A stretch of DNA of 64,000 nt from Pseudomonadota bacterium (GTDB lineage Bacteria > Pseudomonadota > Gammaproteobacteria > Burkholderiales > Burkholderiaceae_B). Of the stretch, positions 63,611-64,000 are shown piece after piece (position 1 is the stretch's first letter; each line of letters starts with the position of its first letter). The notes beneath the pieces were generated by a model. That model was not told the DNA's origin and did not search any database. It saw only the letters and a program-made list of their open reading frames with translations. A program made the translations under genes and the position numbers. The stretch covers positions 62,001-126,000 of the forward strand of contig JAFAEO010000058.1 of assembly GCA_023423975.1 (NCBI GenBank), written 5' to 3'.

Positions 63611-63783
63611 CGCATGATCTGCACTACAAACCGGCCCCGGGCTTACCAGCCTGTCGAGCCCTCAGTCGGTGGCATACCCTATATTACTCTTACACTGCTT
63701 TGCCGTGACCGGCTGATGACGCGCGCCCGTACACGTGTGGCGCGGCGACCGATGTCGCACGATTATTATCTCAAGGACTATTC

Positions 63784-64000
63784 ATGATGCAGGCCATCGC
63801 CCGCCTGAGCCAATTCGTTGGCAAGACATTTGTCATCTGGGTATTGCTGTTTGCAATACTGGCTTTTTTCAACCCTGCCAGCTACGCCTGGTTAGGCAAA
63901 TATATTGTTCCCCTGCTGGGCATCATCATGTTCGGCATGGGCCTGACCATTTCCAAAAACGACTTTGCCGAAGTATTCAAGCGCCCTGGCACGGTTGCCA
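63784..64000 (+). CDS. BASS-family (bile acid:sodium symporter-like) transporter, N-terminal part
   Basis: First 72 residues visible, cut by the window end. QFVGKTFVIWVLLFAILAFFNP, then YIVPLLGIIMFGMGLTIS and DFAEVFKRPG match the start of YocS/PanS-type BASS transporters, sodium-linked carriers of organic anions. Start at ATG 63784 (GGACT upstream is weak). Substrate unknown. Confidence 0.85.
   Translation, partial: MMQAIARLSQFVGKTFVIWVLLFAILAFFNPASYAWLGKYIVPLLGIIMFGMGLTISKNDFAEVFKRPGTVA

Noticed and set aside
1..64000. CRISPR arrays, insertion sequences, prophage or integrase/att sites
   Set aside because: No spaced direct repeats, transposase, integrase or phage genes seen on either strand.

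Overview
The window looks like a chromosomal segment of a betaproteobacterium of the Alcaligenaceae (Burkholderiales). Gene order (leuS-lptE-holA-proA; pyrG-kdsA ... eno-ftsB), a Bug-type solute receptor next to a LysR regulator, and protein sequences close to the Bordetella/Achromobacter/Advenella group all point that way. Advenella is my best guess at genus, but that is inference from memory and no search was possible. No insertion sequence, phage, CRISPR array, rRNA or origin was seen; there is one tRNA (Asn).

Region 1 (1-31.2 kb) is mostly ordinary housekeeping: the 3' part of htpX, a LysE-type exporter, a LysR/Bug-receptor/HpcH-type aldolase group, polA, a LOG-family gene whose start codon overlaps that of polA on the other strand, small lipoproteins, a LuxR-type regulator without a luxI, then leuS-lptE-holA-proA, a HemJ-like protein, an RNA methyltransferase, an RDD protein, a degenerate acyl-adenylate enzyme, a gamma-carbonic anhydrase homologue, hslO, a lone TadE-like protein, and on the minus strand pyrG-kdsA-(MFS pump)-eno-ftsB, a sirtuin, a cupin and a lipoprotein.

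Region 2 (31.2-35.6 kb) is gene-poor. It holds three very small proteins' worth of interest nearby (34, 65 and 41 aa, at 29.3, 31.7 and 32.4 kb), a repeat-like segment with a strong A/T palindrome, tRNA-Asn with its terminator, and the DUF485-actP acetate uptake operon.

Region 3 (35.6-63.5 kb) is the main biological content: nearly a whole route for growth on methanol via CO2 fixation, with almost no unrelated genes. xoxF-xoxG-xoxJ plus an unknown exported protein encode lanthanide-dependent methanol oxidation to formaldehyde in the periplasm. A convergent beta-propeller protein and a cytochrome b561 follow, then a divergent MfnE-like kinase and cbbR. The cbbLSXYFPTA operon encodes form IC (red-type) RuBisCO with its activase, the XuBP phosphatase and Calvin-cycle enzymes. 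gfa-adhC begin glutathione-linked formaldehyde oxidation, pqqABCDE make the PQQ cofactor of XoxF, and a sigma-54-dependent activator closes the block. S-formylglutathione hydrolase, formate dehydrogenase, a second PQQ methanol dehydrogenase (mxaF) and lanthanide uptake genes are not in the window. The right edge cuts a BASS-family transporter.

The least explained parts are the exported proteins at 35615-35995 and 40924-41679, the altered MfnE-like kinase at 43484-44110, the XoxG with a long Ala/Pro linker, and the degenerate adenylate-forming enzyme at 18544-19893.
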